Assembly (NCBI RefSeq): GCF_034190915.1
Contig: NW_026947484.1
Coordinates: forward strand, 79,927,982 to 79,991,981
Direction of reading: 5' to 3'
Length of the DNA: 64,000 bases
Origin: Cavia porcellus
Lineage: Eukaryota; Chordata; Mammalia; Rodentia; Caviidae
The first letter of the stretch is position 1; every line of letters begins with the position of its first letter. The notes under the pieces are model-generated. The model worked only from the letters and a program-made list of their open reading frames with translations, ran no database searches and had not been told where the DNA came from. Positions 24,280 to 36,393 of this stretch are shown piece by piece. Both the position numbers and the translations under genes were made by a program.

Positions 24280-25878
24280 GTCTATTCAACTTCTCTACAA
24301 TACAGATTTGAACAATAAACCCAGGTCTGATCATTTAACTAAAGAATACCAGAAAAATTGGAGTTTTTAAAAATCATCTGTAATGCAATACTCTTGTCTT
24401 ATCCATACAGAAGGAAGGCCCGGACAAGTAAGTGGCTTGTTCAATTCCAGCCAATAGCGGTAGTTCAATAAATGTATGAGATTAGTAGAAAAACTATAAA
24501 ACTCATAGTTTTATGAAGCCTTGAGGGCCTGGGATAAGGTTCAATAAAAATGTCCTGTTGAATATGTACAAACTTGCCGAGCAGAGTAGATTTCTAAGAT
24601 ACCAGCCAGCTCTAAAAGTTTACGGTTGGGGGAATTAATTGGGAATTTTGTCTTCCAGATTTTGAGTCTAACAGGTTGCTAATTTGGGTTCCTTTCAGCC
24701 TCTTGGCCTGAAACCAGTGGAGAGGTAGCCATGCTGTTGACTGACCTCTAGGGATTAGCTCCTCAGCCATGAAAAGCCCCTCACTCAGAAACTCCCACTA
24801 CTGTCCCCACAAGACAGGAGGATTAGAGATAAAATATCTGAATACAAAATCATCATAAGCACCTATAGTCCTACATGCACACTGAAAGCTCAGTTCTTAA
24901 ATTTGGAAAGGCTTAAAGTCATTTTCACAAATACTGTCTGAAAACTCTCTCAGGTTTCTTTTCAAACTACCTGTCAAATATAAGGTTCCCACCCCAGAAT
25001 TTCAAAATGTTTTGGGTTTGTTGCTTTTTTGTTTGTTTGTTTTGTTTTGCTTCCTAACTACATGTCTATATCCAGACTGAGGCACACATACCTTGAAATG
25101 AAAGTGCACGTGGAAGGGTGCTTTTCTGCTCTATCGTGAATACTTAGAGGGAAATTAAGCCATTAAATTTTGCCAATAGCCTTTTTACAGCTGTTTTGCT
25201 ATTATGCCAAAGCTGTTTTATGAAAGATTTGGGAATCATTCTAAAATACCACAGTAGATTTTAAAACACAAGTCAATCCCAAGGCATTCTCCGGCTTGAG
25301 GTATAACTCTGAAAATGTCCATCTGGAAGCAGAAATCTGTGGATGACAGGAGTGGTTCTGGACATTCTCCAGTCCCCCTAAGAGAGACCCAGGAAGTATG
25401 GTACCAAGACTTAATGCTGGCCATTTGATCTACAGCCCATTTGGTTCAGCCTGCATATAGTTAAGGTATTCAATCTGTCTCAGTGTGTGCATACTGGATC
25501 TTAACTCTGTCCTCGCTGTCTCTGCTGAATGTAAAGATTTTCTGATTGAGGCAGCTTTACAGAAAGCACTTCAAATTCTTCAATTAGCTAATCATTTCCT
25601 TGTAGGAAGATTTCATAGTGATATATTCTGTGCTAGATTTTTCTTTCCTGCTTATTACAATTTCACAAATAATGATTTAGGGTAAAACTCCAGGTTTGCA
25701 TCAGGAAAGAATAATGAGCAAACTTATAACATGGACTGTTTCCTGAGTAACTCCGTTCATTAAACATAATCTCTCAGGAATCTCAGACTATGTCCCCAAA
25801 CACACTTTAGTCTCTCTACACACTCTGTGACCAAAAAGACCCTATAGAAGGCAGTTGTTACTGTGTCTGAATGAGTGG
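24279..25878. other. Unannotated DNA
   Basis: No recognised gene or repeat apart from a T/G-rich patch near 25.02-25.05 kb. Confidence 0.4.
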
Positions 25879-25957
25879 GAGAGAGAGAGAGAGAGAGACA
25901 AAGACAGAGACAGAGACAGAGACAGAGACAGAGTGAGTGTGTGTGTGTGTGTGTGTC

Positions 25958-26004
<47 letters not shown>
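25879..26004. repeat. Compound microsatellite (GA)n-(GACAGA)n-(GT)10-(GA)22
   Basis: Four blocks follow one another: GA at 25879-25898, a GACAGA-like block to about 25933, GT at 25937-25956 and GA at 25961-26004. The three ORFs of 73-106 codons crossing it on both strands are translations of the repeat and not genes. Confidence 0.95.
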
Positions 26005-26010
<6 letters not shown>

Positions 26011-26757
26011 CAAGGTATATGTCTTTGTACATGAGAGAGAACAAGAAAAATAGAGATGGGTGTGTGGATAAGCTGCACACAGGTGAAAGCCTATGAATAT
26101 TTGGTGCAGAGTAATAGCTTCATTTAAACTGCTACATCCCAGAGAAAGTGATCAGCATTCAAATATTTAAATAATTAAGGAATCCAGTAATTAATTAATC
26201 ATGTCATCTGTTGCTAGTGAGTCTCAAATTATTTATAAGAAAGCTTTTTACAGTTCTTTTATAGACCAGCCCAAAGAAGCCCAACTAAGATAGAAAATGG
26301 CTTCGCCCCACATGCTAGCAAGATGATATCACCCTGCTTTATGTACCTGTATGCTCACATTCAGAAATACGCACATGTACACTTATAGAACACAGCTACT
26401 TTGTCATTATTTTTCTCTTTCACACTTGGGGTCATTTTTTCATTCTTTAAAACTCACATATGATGCTTTGGCCAATATCATGCAAAAAGATCTGTAAATC
26501 CTTTCAATTTCAAAGCATGTTAATATACCAAAAGATTCCACCGGGAATTATCAATTGTCACAAAGCACCCCTTGAATTTAAATAAGGAGACAATGCATTG
26601 TTGGGAGGCACTGGCTTTCAAATGCCTACAGACAATGTAATGGGGAATAGTCACAGAAGATACCTGCTATGTAACCACCAGGCCAATCCAATATAAAGAA
26701 ATAAGTCACAAGCAGATGTCCTTAAAAAGCTTGCATATTTATATTCATATACACTCA

Positions 26758-26895
26758 TATTTTTCTCTCTCCCCTCCTTCCTCCTGCTTCCTCTCCTTCA
26801 ATCTTCTCCCTTCCCTCCCTCCCTCTTCTTCTCCTTCCTCAGTTTCCCTTTCTTTTCTCCCTTCCTCTCCTTCCTCCCTCTCCTTTTCTTCATCT
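26758..26895. repeat. Long pyrimidine tract (CT/CCT/TTCC-rich)
   Basis: About 140 bases that are almost exclusively C and T on the plus strand. It can in principle adopt triplex (H-DNA) structure, though mirror symmetry is only partial. The Ser/Pro/Leu-rich ORF across it is an artefact. Confidence 0.9.
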
Positions 26896-28774
26896 CTCTG
26901 TCTTTGCAAGGTACACAAGGTATACAGAATGTCTTTATAAACAATCCAAAATGAGAGGATACATAAACAAAAAGTATTATGAATTAATGGTCCACAAACC
27001 CAACTTAATTCCAGCCTTGCTAGTGGGGTTCGGTGGGACTGAATTAAGAGTGTCTGAAACAGACTATTTCTAATTCATCTGTGTCTTTGAAATCTCTAAC
27101 AGTATTTCACTTTACACTACTGGATTTCAGATTTTGACTTTTAAAAGAATTGTATAGATACTGCTCAGTGTTAAGGAAGAGAATTAGTACGCAAAAGCTT
27201 AAGTGATAGCTGACAGTATTTGTATCTTTTTAGAAGCACTCACTGCTACAAGTGTGTTCCTGGGGGTGCTAGAATCAGAGGAAAAAGAAAAAATTCCCTT
27301 TCCCGTATACCTTGAAACCCTCAATACTGTTAGCATTATCATTACTATTGTAAGTAAGACGGCTTTATAGTTTGTAATCTAAATTTTAATAAGTTATTCT
27401 CAAGAGTTTCACAAGCATAAGAACTTACTCATAATAAAGAGAAAAAAAAACTATACCACATCAAGAAACAAATCAGAATAGGAAACAGGATTGGAGGCAA
27501 CCTTCGGGCTGGAGAGTAAAGCTCTGGGTAACAAAGGGATGAAGCTTAATAAATACTGCACCCACTTGTTAGATCTGCCCATTGTCTCAACTGCTCAGGA
27601 AGGTGGGCACAAGTTGAGCAGGGAGGCCTTCATAACTCATCAGCTGATCCCCTATTCCCAGGTCCCATACTGCCTGGGTGCTTCTTTCCTCCAAGGCATG
27701 GATTGCTTTCTAGTTATCCATCTTCTCTATTAGAGTTCATCTTGATAATATCAATTTTAAAATGATCAAGTGCAATCATTTTCTAAACATACAACTCAAA
27801 ACCATCAAAGCAGGCCTGTCTATGCTATTTACAATCATTGCAAGTTTTAGACTTGTGAAAAGGGCCAACCAAAGAAGCCCTCAGTCAACACGTGCACATG
27901 GACCAGAATACTACATTACGATATGGTAAGCACATATTGTTTTATGGCAAGGCCACTCCCCCAAGACAATAAAGGGCTGTATCTTCAGTTTGGTGATAAT
28001 GTCTGGGCAATAATATGTTAACTTCTGGAAAGGGAGTAGGATTGTTTATAAAACTTTCAGGGCCATTTTAAATAGCCCTTATTGAACTATCGGGATTTGG
28101 TTCCCATGTATGAGACGCATTCACTGTAAATAAAACATGACGTTTTTCCTTTTTACAATTTGCTGAAAAGTCTAGTCAACCATGAATTTCTTTTTTATGA
28201 CATCCTCCTTATTACAGAGATTTCAGCACATGACAGAGAATTGGATTTCTAGAGCGGACTATGCCTTTGTGTTGTTTTATCATTGTGCATTGTGGTTGTG
28301 TAGATTCTTTCTTCTGTGTAAGTAGACTGAATTAAAAAAAAGAACCGTGTGATACACATGAGCAGCCTAACAAAACCACATTCATTTTATAGTTCACTTA
28401 CAGCACCAAAAAGAACTGAAAGTCCAAATTAGTAGCAAAACAACTCTTAAATTAAAGCATATGCTCTCTCCATAGAGTATGATGTATATGTTTACAGCAC
28501 TATTTCACTTGGTTTATTATTGTTTTTTTAAAAATTATTGTCTCTTAAGTTAAATGCATCTACCGTTTTGGATAAAAATAGCTGCCACTCTCACACTGGA
28601 AACCACCTTCATACTTGTAACCATTGCATCTGTGCTGCACACCAATTACCACAGCACAGTGAAGACAGATATATTCCTCGCTACAATTTAAAGCATTATT
28701 ACTACAGTTGGGCTGGCACAAAGAATCACTGGGCAGCTATTCATCAAAATTCAGGGTGTATGCAGGATACTTCA
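26896..28774. other. Unannotated DNA
   Basis: No recognised repeat or gene. An 80-codon frame near 27.5 kb and a 92-codon frame near 28.5 kb have no motif and no gene context. Confidence 0.45.
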
Positions 28775-28985
28775 AACAATGCTTCTCCAATCTCAGTACC
28801 TATCCAAATCACCTAGGAATGTATTACATCTTGCACTTGCCGGGTCTCTCCACAAAGGTTTCAGGTTCAGAAGAAGGTAAAAAAAAAAAAAATCCTGGAT
28901 GGAGCAAGGAATTCAGAATAAACACTCCAATCGTTATAAAGCCTGCAGGGGATTCACTCATAAGAGCAACCTGTATCTCCACACC
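28775..28985. mobile_element. MER5-type hAT-Charlie remnant
   Basis: 'caatgcttctccaatctcag' then 'tatccaaatcacctaggaat' and later 'gtttcaggttcagaagaagg' match the pattern of MER5-like nonautonomous DNA elements (ggttctcaa..., cagaatcacctggag..., tttctgattcagtagg). The ends are worn and an A-run interrupts near 28880. Confidence 0.55.
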
Positions 28986-29194
28986 CTGGTTTAGACATAC
29001 AGAGAGAGTGCCAATGACAGAAGCAGAGCAGAGGGAAAACATTTACAATACACAGCCACAGAACAGAAACTCATGGTGGGCCCCGCAGGGCAATATACAC
29101 TGTATGATGAAAAACGCTTGCTTTATTATTCAATTACTTCTCTCTTGAAGCACCTCTTAAACCTGGCCAGGATATACCAAGTACTGAGACAACA

Positions 29195-29395
29195 TAATGG
29201 CAGCTAGGAGTCTGGAGTTAGACTAACTGGATTCAAACCCTTGTTCCATCAAGGCCTTTACTCTCTCTGCCTCAGTTTCTTAATCTCTGGCTGGGAATAA
29301 CAAAGAATTAATGGAAATTATTGAGGTTATTTAGGAAAATGAATACATGTGAAGCATATGAAGTTGCCTTTAACACATTGTCCTGCCTGCATCTG
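29195..29395 (+). mobile_element. MIR SINE
   Basis: 'ggagtctggagttagactaa', 'ctggattcaaacccttgttc', 'ctctctctgcctcagtttct' and 'ctgggaataacaaagaatta' follow the MIR order from the tRNA-related head through the core. Sense orientation. Confidence 0.85.
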
Positions 29396-29667
29396 ACGCA
29401 CCTGCTTTAAGGAAGAATACAAAATAATTATTTAAGAGGTAATCTGTAGTGCGTAATTACACAAACCGAGAGCCAAGGTATGTTTTTTAAAGTTTACTCA
29501 GTAAGTCTGTACAAGGAGTATAACTCTAATCACTCCCTCCACCATACTCTCGCATTTCTATTCCTCCATCTCCCTTCCAGCTAGTGGCTCCCCTCTCCTC
29601 CTTCACTCACAGGGCTAGCCTTATTAATTTACTGTCCAGCTGCCTCCTGGCCAGGCACAGTCAACAT

Positions 29668-29793
29668 GAAACAGCAATCAGGGGCTGGGGATTTAGCTCA
29701 GCGGCATAAGTGCCTGCCTTGCAAGCAGGCAGTCGTGAGTTTGATCCCTGGTACTGATAAAAACGAAAAAGACAAAAAAAGAAACAGCAATCA
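29668..29793 (+). mobile_element. Young ID SINE with 13-bp target-site duplication
   Basis: The body (29681-29780) starts 'ggggctggggatttagctca' with a pol III A-box-like 'tagctcagcgg' and a B-box-like 'gagtttgatccc', and ends in an A-rich tail. The direct repeats gaaacagcaatca at 29668-29680 and 29781-29793 are identical, which marks an L1-mediated insertion of recent age. A 85-codon ORF crossing it is not a gene. Confidence 0.95.
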
Positions 29794-30499
29794 CCTAAGC
29801 AGAGCCACTGTAGTGTGGGGTCTCCGACCAGATCTCAAGTTAAAACAGCACCCTACTCAAACCATGACTTGGTGCCCACACTTAGTCACAAAATTCCAAA
29901 GATCTAGCTCTCTTATTTTCTGAACACTTGTTTCTAATCCTTCTCTGGCTCACACACTTCTAAACATCTCTTGTTAATGATTTCTAAAGGACTGTCTTCA
30001 AACCCCCAAATTCTGAGAGATTCAAACACATTCCATCCCTGTTCTCCATCTCTACTCTTCTCAGTGGCCTACACTGGTTTACCATCTCAGATATGGAGGT
30101 TCTTCTCAAATGGAATATATGCTCTCATGGCCCCTTATTGTTATGTTGCACATGACATCAGAGAAGACTTGCTTTCCTTATTCCAGTGACTTACTTACAA
30201 ACTCCACCATGAAGCCTGTCCCTACATCAGGACAACCTAGCACAAACCTAAGCAAAACCTAAGTTATGTTTCAACTTCCTTGTCTCAGCTACCGCTGTTA
30301 CCTCTAAAGTCACCATGATCTTGGTAAATGAGATTTTGCCTCCACTTAATGATTAGGCATTTTCACCAAACCACAGAATGTGATACATGTAGCCAGTCTC
30401 AGTCATCTAATTGAAGTATTCTAGAGTTTCCACATGAGAAACTGAAGTTCCTTTAAGAGATTTGTTCAATGTCAAACACAATGAAAACTGCTAGAGGTG

Positions 30500-30650
30500 A
30501 TGAGTATGTTTAGTATTTTCATTGTAGTAATGGTACTATGATGTCCAAGATCATCAACATATACATACACACACATACATTATATGTGTGTGATATCTGT
30601 ATACCAATTATACATCAATAAAACTTCTAAAAACACTTAAGAAAAATAAA
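30500..30650 (+). mobile_element. L1 3' terminal fragment
   Basis: 'gatatctgtataccaattat acatcaataaaac' resembles the L1M 3' end 'gtaaattatacctcaataaa'. Contains a 10-bp hairpin described separately. Confidence 0.5.
30568..30592. repeat. Perfect 10-bp hairpin in CA/TG-rich sequence
   Basis: Arms cacacacata (30568-30577) and tatgtgtgtg (30583-30592) are exact reverse complements with a five-base loop. Confidence 0.9.
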
Positions 30651-30689
30651 TAGCATTCAGTAAGGATTTATGTTTGCAGGTTTTTTTCT

Positions 30690-31105
30690 GAAAATGGAAC
30701 AGTTCAAGGGCCCATGAACAAATTATGGCATATTCATATAATGAACACTACTCGGCAGTAAAAAAGGAATGAGCTATTTAAGCATATAGAAAAAAAAAAA
30801 CGAATCTCAAGAACATTATACAAATACAAGAACCATGAGCAAAATTATATACTGAATGATCCCATTTATGTAAAATTCTAAAACACACAAATCTAATCTA
30901 TAGCAAGAAAAAACAGAACTGGTTGTCTAGGTCCAAACCTGGCAGAGGAACCAATTGCAAAGGGGCACAAGGACACTTCTTGGGGTTGTGGGAGTACTGC
31001 ATATACTGACTAGAACGCTGGCTTCACAAACATATGCATTAGTTAGACTTCTATGAAGCTCTATACTTAAAATAACTGAAGGTAAATTATAACCCAATAA
31101 AGTTG
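30690..31105 (+). mobile_element. L1 3' end, sense
   Basis: 'caaattatggcatattcata', 'ctactcggcagtaaaaaagg', 'atatactgaatgatcccatt' and 'gtaaattataacccaataaa' are L1M ORF2-end and 3' UTR words in order. 5' truncated and mutated. Confidence 0.8.
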
Positions 31106-31195
31106 ATTAAGGAATACATTTGTAGATAAAGGGTGGAAGAAAATGTAAGTACCAGGTTCTATCTACTATCTCATGAGAACCATTCTCCCTGAGCC

Positions 31196-31198
<3 letters not shown>

Positions 31199-31242
<44 letters not shown>
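31199..31242. repeat. (AT)22 microsatellite
   Basis: Uninterrupted AT run, self-complementary and likely to extrude cruciforms and to vary in length. Confidence 0.97.
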
Positions 31243-31245
<3 letters not shown>

Positions 31246-31699
31246 TGAATTTTATGCAATTAGAAGCTTATCACAGAGCAACATAATTATAAAACAAAGA
31301 AATATAATGGCTGTTTTACCAGTTCTATATTTTTAAATGAAAGGAAATTGTAATTCTATTATCAGCCAAATCGTAGCTATATAGTGTCATGCTCTTATGA
31401 CCTATACATATGCTTTCATTCCTATAGTGTTTTCTGAGCACCAAATTAATTTTTCGTCATTATGAAAGAAAAACATTGCAAATAAGGCATTTTAATTAAT
31501 TACAATTTGTAAACTATGTTTAAAATACAAATTACTTAACAAAAGGAAATCCAATTTACTAGAATATCTCCATCTCAAAACAGCCACCATATCATGGATT
31601 TTGAGTGAATATCCATTGTCATTCTTTTAAAGATACAGATTTACATATATGCTAGAAAACTTGAATGTTGCTATGTACTGATGTCATTTCATAACCTGC

Positions 31700-31975
31700 T
31701 TGTTCTACCTAAAAAAACATGAATTTTTCACATTGTTAAATTTTCTTCTTTCTCCTCATTCACAATACCTGCTGAGTGTTGCACTGTCTAAACAAATTCT
31801 CTGCTCTCAAACACGAATGGGTTTTCCATGTTTTAAAGATTATCAGCAACTCTGAAATTAATAATCTTATAGCTAAATTTCTATGCAAACCATAAAAAAT
31901 TCATAAGGATAAATTCCTAGAAGTGTAATTGCTAAGACAAAGTATACATATTCTTAAGACTTTCAATAGACACTG
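31700..31975 (-). mobile_element. L1 fragment, antisense
   Basis: 'ggataaattcctagaagtgt aattgctaagacaaagtata' is the reverse complement of an L1M ORF2-end block (aattcctagaagtggaattg, ctgggtcaaagggtatg). The left part is more diverged. Confidence 0.6.
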
Positions 31976-31989
31976 AGAAATTGAGAGCT

Positions 31990-32130
31990 GTATTTAAAAG
32001 AGATGCTGACACACTGGCTTGTGTCCAAAGGACGACAACCAAAATGTCTACACAGTGTGTCCTTGAGACAGACTGAAGGGACGGGGTGTGGTCAGCCTGG
32101 AGAAAAGAAAGCCTAGAAGACAAAGATGAG
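31990..32130 (+). mobile_element. L3/CR1 LINE fossil
   Basis: 'cttgtgtccaaaggacgaca accaaaatg' followed by 'gacagactgaagggac', then 'gtcagcctggagaaaagaaa', matches the CR1/L3 reverse-transcriptase-region order (cgtgtccagaggagggcgac, cggttgaaggaactggg, tttagcctggagaagagaag). Mammalian L3 has long been inactive, so this is a deep fossil. Confidence 0.6.
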
Positions 32131-34679
32131 TTCCCTTAGAAAAGGTAATTTCTGTTTTCCAGATTGCCTGGTCTCATTTGCACTTAAAGCTGATTCACTA
32201 ATAGAACAAGAAACAAGAGAAAGGTCAGTTCCTGGGTCGGTTATTAAGCTCCTGTCTCCCAGTCTCACCCACGCCCTTCTGTATTGTGCTTGTGATGCTG
32301 GCAATTTTCAGCCATCTTTCACCCCACCAGAGAGTTCCCTGCCAGCCTCCACCCATGGCAGGAACTGAGGGGGAACCGAAGGAGAGAAAGTGCTGGCTCC
32401 CTCCAGCACCGCTCTGCTCTGTAGACACCTCCTCCATTACAGTGCTTCCTTGTGGCAGCAATGGATTCCATGTGTCACATTCCCAACACTTCCAGAACCA
32501 ACTTCAGGGGCACAGTCTCCGCTTCAGAGATCTGGTTCCAAGTTCAGAACCGTCTCTGAGCTTCTAGGTTTTAATAATTCCAAGTTTTTCCTTTCTTTCT
32601 GTCTCCAGAGGTAAACGGCTGCCTCCTGTAGATCTTTCTTGTCCTTCTCTTTTTACTTTTTCATTTTGGTATTATCAATTTAATAGAGTTCTCTCTATTA
32701 AAATGACTAGTGGGATTCCAGTCTCTTCACTGACTGATATAGTTCCTCCTCACTGGAGCTAGGAAACATTAAGAATGAATTGCCTCTGGTATAAGATATT
32801 GCAAAAGAAAATACTGGAATGGAAAAAAATTGTACCAGATAAATGGTCTTAAAATTATGTTAAGCAATGCAATCATTTGTGAACTTACAATCACAAGTCA
32901 AACTAAACATGTAAAGAACAAAGAGCAGTACTACTTTAGCTAAAGCAGAGGCAACAGCACGTAATGTTCTTACCTGGAAGATATTCCTACACAGCTCTTC
33001 TCTACCCTCCTCTCTTGGGCTTGGTAATGCCTGCTCTAACAATTGCCAATTTGGGCAATTCAAATATCCTTCCCGATCTGATTCTATAACCATGTAATTC
33101 TTCTTCCATAGTTTCAGGGCTCTCCAAAGATCTACATGGCACCCAAAAAAGCTCAGGAAGAACAGAAGGCATCTACCACAGGACACCTCATAGACTCCAA
33201 ACTGTCACATCCACATATCTGATTACCCACGAAGCCAAGAAGTTCCTGTCATCCAGGCTAGGATATGTAGTAGAGAAACCGTTAGTACTGTGGTTTACCA
33301 TTTCTGCTGCTGAGTTAAGGAGAGGTCAGTGTTTTTCATCATAATCTCCCTTCTTTTAGCAATTTCTAACGTGGTTATAAAAGTCTGCTCTAGGTTAAAG
33401 TTTGTCATAAAAGTTTTTTGGCTCTAGGCTATATTTTCCTTCAGTGAAGCTACTAAGAATGTGCTTAGTGACTTTAAAAAAATCAGAGAGGATACTAAAA
33501 ATTTTGAATTAAAGAAAGCTCTGTCCTTTAAAACCTCCTTCTTCACCATCACTCTCCACTTTTTTCCCAGAAAAATTAATATGCTGCCTTTTCTTAAAAA
33601 TACTTTTAGGTCCTTTGTTAAACTGCAGTGTGGTTTCTTCTGATTAATTGTTAATCAGAACCAAGCCTTTTTGACACTTAAATTCTCCAATACATAAACA
33701 GGTTAGTACAAATAAGACATTTCATACTAAAAGTGGTTTTCCTACATCCATATTCCATTATCTCTGTACCTTTCCCAGTTCTAAAAATAGGGTCATATTG
33801 CTTTTAGAGAAAATTCCAAATATGTAAATTTGTACATATAACATTTGTAACTTGCAAATACATTTTGTCTTTGCATCTTCTCAAGAACTGCTAACAAAAA
33901 TAGAAAGCACAAGTTATTAAAATTATTTTCCTTTTCTTAGAAGAAACGACTGAAGTCCAGAGAGTTTGACTTGCTTAAAATCCTGGTCAAAGCCAAATTA
34001 GGGAAAAGACTGCACAGGCATGCAACTTGTTCTTGCTAAGAGAGACATGATATTCCTAAACTTCTTAACAATATCTGCAAATAGGAAAGAAAGCAAAAAA
34101 TAGGTGACAGAGTCTGGAAATAGCCACAAGTCTAAATGAACTAACTCCACTATTAGAATTTCGTCATGAAACTCTCCAGGAACTCTCCTCCCTACAGCAG
34201 GGGTCAGGACATTTTCAAAGTCCTCAAGCTGGTTTCTCTTCCTTTGGCTCATTGTCTGAGTCACAAGCCAAGAAATGCTTTTAACCTAATGCATCCTCAT
34301 ACACATGCAGTTCCACCAGGCAATCAGCTTTCACAGGCAGTTTCCATTCCACAAAGATATCTTTCCAAACCTACCTGCCGGCTCCTTGGTCAAAACAGTA
34401 GAGGGCAGAGTCTGCCCCAGAACTGTGTGAAGACCATAAATGCCTTAGCTGTTCTTGGGTTACACAAGTGTTCAGAAATACCAGTTTATCTCTGAGGATT
34501 ATTGTATGATGTGAGAACATGACACCAGGCAGAGCTAGTACAAATGTGCCTCATTTTAATTGTTTTCAAAATATTAAGCATCTAGCATCTCTCTTGCAGG
34601 TCACTCCAGTCCTTTGCCCATGCTGGCCTTACCTTTCCACTCAGCTACACATACTTAACCACTGATGACAATGGCTATA
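32131..34679. other. Unannotated DNA with exon-like segment
   Basis: Apart from the minus-strand exon-like segment at 32974-33131 and a possible MIR or L2 scrap near 33.95 kb and 34.6 kb, no repeat or gene is recognised. Short ORFs overlap on both strands at 32.1-32.6 kb in a relatively GC-rich patch. Confidence 0.4.
32974..33131 (-). other. Exon-like segment, minus strand
   Basis: On the minus strand, a T-rich tract and 'gggtgccatgtag' precede the segment, and CAG followed by gtaagaac ends it. The 158-base stretch is open in one frame, inside a frame running from 33186 to 32860. The peptide around LEQALPSPREEGREELC is unknown to me. It is a candidate cryptic or lncRNA exon, or chance. Confidence 0.2.
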
Positions 34680-34990
34680 CAGTATATCAGACTACATTTC
34701 CCTGACTTCCTTATCTAGTCTGACCCTAAGCCTGACTTCTGGCCAATGGGATGGGACTAGAGAGACTTGATCTTTTTTCAATGTTCCTATGGGTAAATCT
34801 CATCCCTTTTACTTCTATTCTGGTTAAATGAAGAGAGTACTGCAGACCTGAATGACATTGTAATCTAAGGTGGGTGGACCTTGGGTCCCTGAATGAACTT
34901 GTGGAAAACCCTAATAAATAGCTAGGAATACATTTTGATTGTGTTAGGTCACTGCAATGTAGCAGGCTAGAATAGAAAATAACCTATTGT
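34680..34990 (+). repeat. Old mammalian LTR-like repeat, family unassigned
   Basis: 'agactacatttccctgactt', 'gacttctggccaatgggatg', 'ttgggtccctgaatgaactt' and 'ttgattgtgttaggtcactg' follow the order of a widely seen mammalian repeat (ctacatttcccagcctccct, tctggccaatgggatg, cctgggtccctgaatgac, tattgtgttaagccactg). The same family appears at about 57.9-58.17 kb. Confidence 0.55.
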
Positions 34991-35004
34991 GATTAGTATA
35001 CTTC

Positions 35005-35110
35005 CCTAACTAGAATACCAACTCCTCATTGAAAGACTATATTCACTGCATCACTGTATTCTCAACCACGAGCTGTACACAGTAGGTGTGCAATACAAGT
35101 CTATTAGAAT
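35005..35110 (+). mobile_element. L2 LINE 3' end fragment
   Basis: 'ctagaataccaactcctcat', 'cactgtattctcaaccacga' and 'gtacacagtaggtgtgcaat' fit the L2 3' UTR (tagactgtaagctccttgag, gctgtatccccagcgcctag, cacatagtaggcgctcaata). Confidence 0.7.
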
Positions 35111-36349
35111 TACCCACCATGATTTCCCTCTTAAAGCTCTTATACTCAAGTGTCTCTACCAACATTACCAATAAATGATAATGAATTGCTCTCCTTCTCT
35201 GTATATTCTCAAACTTGAAAATGAAAGCAAAATATTCCTAGAATCTGCTGTTGATTATAATCACTAAATAGACTGATTCATACTTCTTAAATGCCACTTC
35301 ATGTGCATAATCAGCTAATAATCTAAACATAAGCAAACATCCAAGACGGCGGACAAGTCAGAATGGAAGCCACAGCCACATACTTGAATGTGCCTCTGGA
35401 AAGATTTCTAATGTACTCTGGTGATTTAGGATATGTTTGTGCTCTGTGCATATCACAGCTGACATCTTGTCAAAACCAAGAGAAATAATTGCATCCCTGC
35501 ATAAGAGTATCATGCAGGCAGCAATTTAAATGTGGCACTGCTTATCAGCACCGATTTACTAACATCTTACTGTATATAACCATGCGTGGTTGGAGAAAAA
35601 CGTATACAGTCTTACCAAGATTCAGGCATAAACACAAAATCTGTTACATTTCCAATTCAAATGAAGTTAGAACAAAGGAAAAATACACAAAGTGAAAAGC
35701 TGCATTTCCTTCCCTTAGAAATAAACTTTTAAAGAAATGTAAGTCCTAAACTTTACATCTTCATTTAGGGTGGGATGGGCAAAACATAAGCCAGTTTACT
35801 CAAGTCTTGAGGGATAAGAAAAACAACCTACCTTATGAGGTTATTAAGCTAACACCTCAGCAAGCCGCAAGCATGCTACATTTATTACACAAAACTGAGA
35901 TCTTCTAACAGTCAATAATTATGTGCTGAGCACTCTAATGAATAACTCCACCATCAGAAGGATTCATGAAACTTTGATCAGTGTCCCGAGAGACAGCAGG
36001 TCAAGATGAACCTTGAAATCTGATTAACATCATCCATTCTTATCTAGCATTCTAAAAATACCATTTCGTATCTCCCTACTCTTTACTTGGATATTTTGAA
36101 AACATCATTTTGTCACAAATCCTAGAGCAAATTATAAAAATACGAGTACTCACTTTTGAAACAGATTTAAAGCAAGAGTTTGTATAATCTCTCACAAATG
36201 TTTCTTGACACCTCTTTTGCTCCTAGACCTGTGATCATTAAAAAAACTCTAGTTTTAGGATTCAGTACTATATTAGATGAGTAACAGGCTATAATTTATT
36301 CCTCATCCTCTGCAAATGCCAAAGTTTTGAAGATGATCTGGATATAAGA

Positions 36350-36350
<1 letters not shown>
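35111..36350. other. Unannotated DNA
   Basis: No named repeat or gene recognised. Confidence 0.45.

Positions 36351-36393
<43 letters not shown>

Noticed and set aside
24095..24370. ORFs rich in Thr/His or Cys/Val across the GT repeat
   Set aside because: They are simple translations of the (GT)n/(CA)n microsatellite.
25760..26096. ORFs of 73-106 codons with Ser/Leu, Arg/Glu or Gln/Arg repeats on both strands
   Set aside because: They translate the compound GA/GT microsatellite in all frames; no flanking protein-like sequence.
26716..26940. Ser/Pro/Leu-rich 74-codon ORF
   Set aside because: It is a translation of a long pyrimidine tract.
28708..29148. 146-codon plus-strand ORF
   Set aside because: It runs through a MER5-like DNA element remnant and an A-run, so it is most likely a chance frame.
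29681..29780. tRNA-like sequence with A and B boxes
   Set aside because: It is an ID SINE (tRNA-Ala-derived) with target duplication and A tail, not a functional tRNA gene. The other ID copies are rejected as tRNAs for the same reason.
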